Shown: positions 41,688 through 42,208 of the stretch, one piece after another | Layout of the letters: each line of letters opens with the position of its first letter | How positions within the stretch are numbered: position 1 is the stretch's first letter | Virus record (IMG/VR): IMGVR_UViG_3300017917_001443 | Location: 1 to 42,208 of that record | Strand: one strand, 5' to 3' | DNA length: 42,208 nucleotides | From: a virus | Notes under the pieces: model-generated | What the model was told of the DNA's origin: nothing | Seen by the model: only the letters and a program-made list of their open reading frames with translations | Databases searched by the model: none | Translations under genes and position numbers: made by a program

Positions 41688-42208
41688 ATGGACATTTCAT
41701 TGGCACTAAAGAGATTTAGCTCTTTACAAAACAACACTAAAAAGTCGGACGCAATCTTTAAACCGGCAAACGGAAAATCTCAAGTGAGAATCGTTCCTTA
41801 CAAGTTCAACAAAGACATTCCTTTCATTGAACTTTACTTTCACTACAACATTAACAACAAGACTTATTTGAGTCCAATGTCATTTGGTAGACCTGACCCT
41901 ATCGTTGAGTTTGCAGAAAAACTTAAGAGAACAGGTGATACTGATGATTGGAAAGCGGGTAAGAAAATGGAACCAAAGTTAAGAACTTTTGTACCAGTTA
42001 TCGTAAGAGGTAAAGAATCCGAAGGAGTAAAATTCTGGGGATTTGGTAAGACAGTTTACCAAGATATTTTAGGATATATTGCTGACCCTGATTACGGTGA
42101 TATTACAGACCCAAACACAGGTAGAGATATCGTATTGGAAGTAATGTCAGCAGAAGAGTCTAACGCATCGTATCCAACAACTACAATCAGAGTTAAACCT
42201 GCAACATC
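41688..42208 (+). CDS. 32: Single-stranded DNA-binding protein (gp32-like), N-terminal part
   Basis: The first 173 codons of a gene running off the right edge; T4 gp32 has 301 residues. The protein begins MDISLALKRFSSLQNNTKKS, a basic N-terminal arm for cooperative binding (compare the LAST motif region of gp32). Then comes the OB-fold core: VRIVPYKFNKDIPFIELYFHYNI, RTFVPVIVRGKESEGVKFWGFGKTVYQDILGYI, DPNTGRDIVLEV. These align with T4 segments such as DDIPFIKLYNHG and GKVFKYRFGKKIWDKI. T4 gp32 has a zinc site (H-x12-C-x8-C-x2-C) in this part; here SPMSFGRPDPIVEF replaces it and no Cys is present. The protein coats ssDNA in replication and recombination. C-ending codons are frequent, as in other abundant proteins here. 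Confidence 0.85.
   Translation, partial: MDISLALKRFSSLQNNTKKSDAIFKPANGKSQVRIVPYKFNKDIPFIELYFHYNINNKTYLSPMSFGRPDPIVEFAEKLKRTGDTDDWKAGKKMEPKLRTFVPVIVRGKESEGVKFWGFGKTVYQDILGYIADPDYGDITDPNTGRDIVLEVMSAEESNASYPTTTIRVKPAT

Noticed and set aside
1-42208. tRNA genes, integrase, transposase, lysis genes
   Set aside because: I looked for them and saw none. A holin/endolysin set, terminase, portal and gp25 must lie outside the window if present.

Overview
The window is one continuous stretch of a contractile-tailed (T4-like, 'far-T4' type) phage genome. It is AT-rich and every gene I accept is on the + strand. Landmarks are the C-terminus of a gp23-type major capsid protein at the left edge, a gp18-type tail sheath, a gp19-type tail tube, a gp26-type baseplate/chaperone protein, a tape measure, LysM and hub-like baseplate proteins, and the start of a gp32-type single-stranded DNA-binding protein at the right edge. 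The host is probably a member of the Bacteroidota. Four promoters match the Bacteroidota form TTTG-N19/20-TATATTTR, and almost no start codon has a Shine-Dalgarno sequence; A/T-rich stretches precede the ATGs instead. I see no tRNA, CRISPR array, insertion sequence or integrase.

Layout. 1-151: capsid protein end, then a strong terminator. 266-5030: a fibre-like protein with a jelly-roll-like C-terminus, three neck/tail-terminator candidates (gp13-, gp14- and gp15-like) and two unknown proteins. 5032-23525: an unusually large adhesion locus of about 18 kb. It holds six Ser/Thr/Gly-rich fibre-like proteins that share modules, two of them ending in self-cleaving S74 chaperone domains. It also holds a LamG-like protein, a polyglycine protein, a GT4-type glycosyltransferase, and a LamG protein carrying an internal Hint (intein-like) domain. 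23594-34671: sheath, tube, gp26-like protein with an out-of-frame overlapping extension ORF (candidate programmed frameshift), tape measure, and four baseplate-region proteins. 34726-42208: a mixed region with an Fe/2OG-dioxygenase-like protein, a compact family-A DNA polymerase, a large 824-residue protein of unknown function, small zinc-ribbon and unknown proteins, a DUF3310 protein and the ssDNA-binding protein.

Regulation. Two promoter types can be read. A short ATATTTATA element recurs just upstream of most structural genes and is my candidate late promoter. The host-like TTTG/TATATTTR promoters sit upstream of the dioxygenase, polymerase, a small gene and the ssDNA-binding protein, as expected for early or middle expression. 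Hairpin terminators follow the major capsid, tube and two fibre genes.

Most worth a second look: the Hint domain in a putative adhesin that ends His-Asn but is followed by Lys, so cleavage rather than splicing is expected; the frameshift candidate between tube and tape measure; the exonuclease-less PolA with altered motifs A and C; the glycosyltransferase embedded among Ser/Thr-rich fibres; and the two-class promoter code. All family assignments were made by eye from the protein sequences, without any database search.
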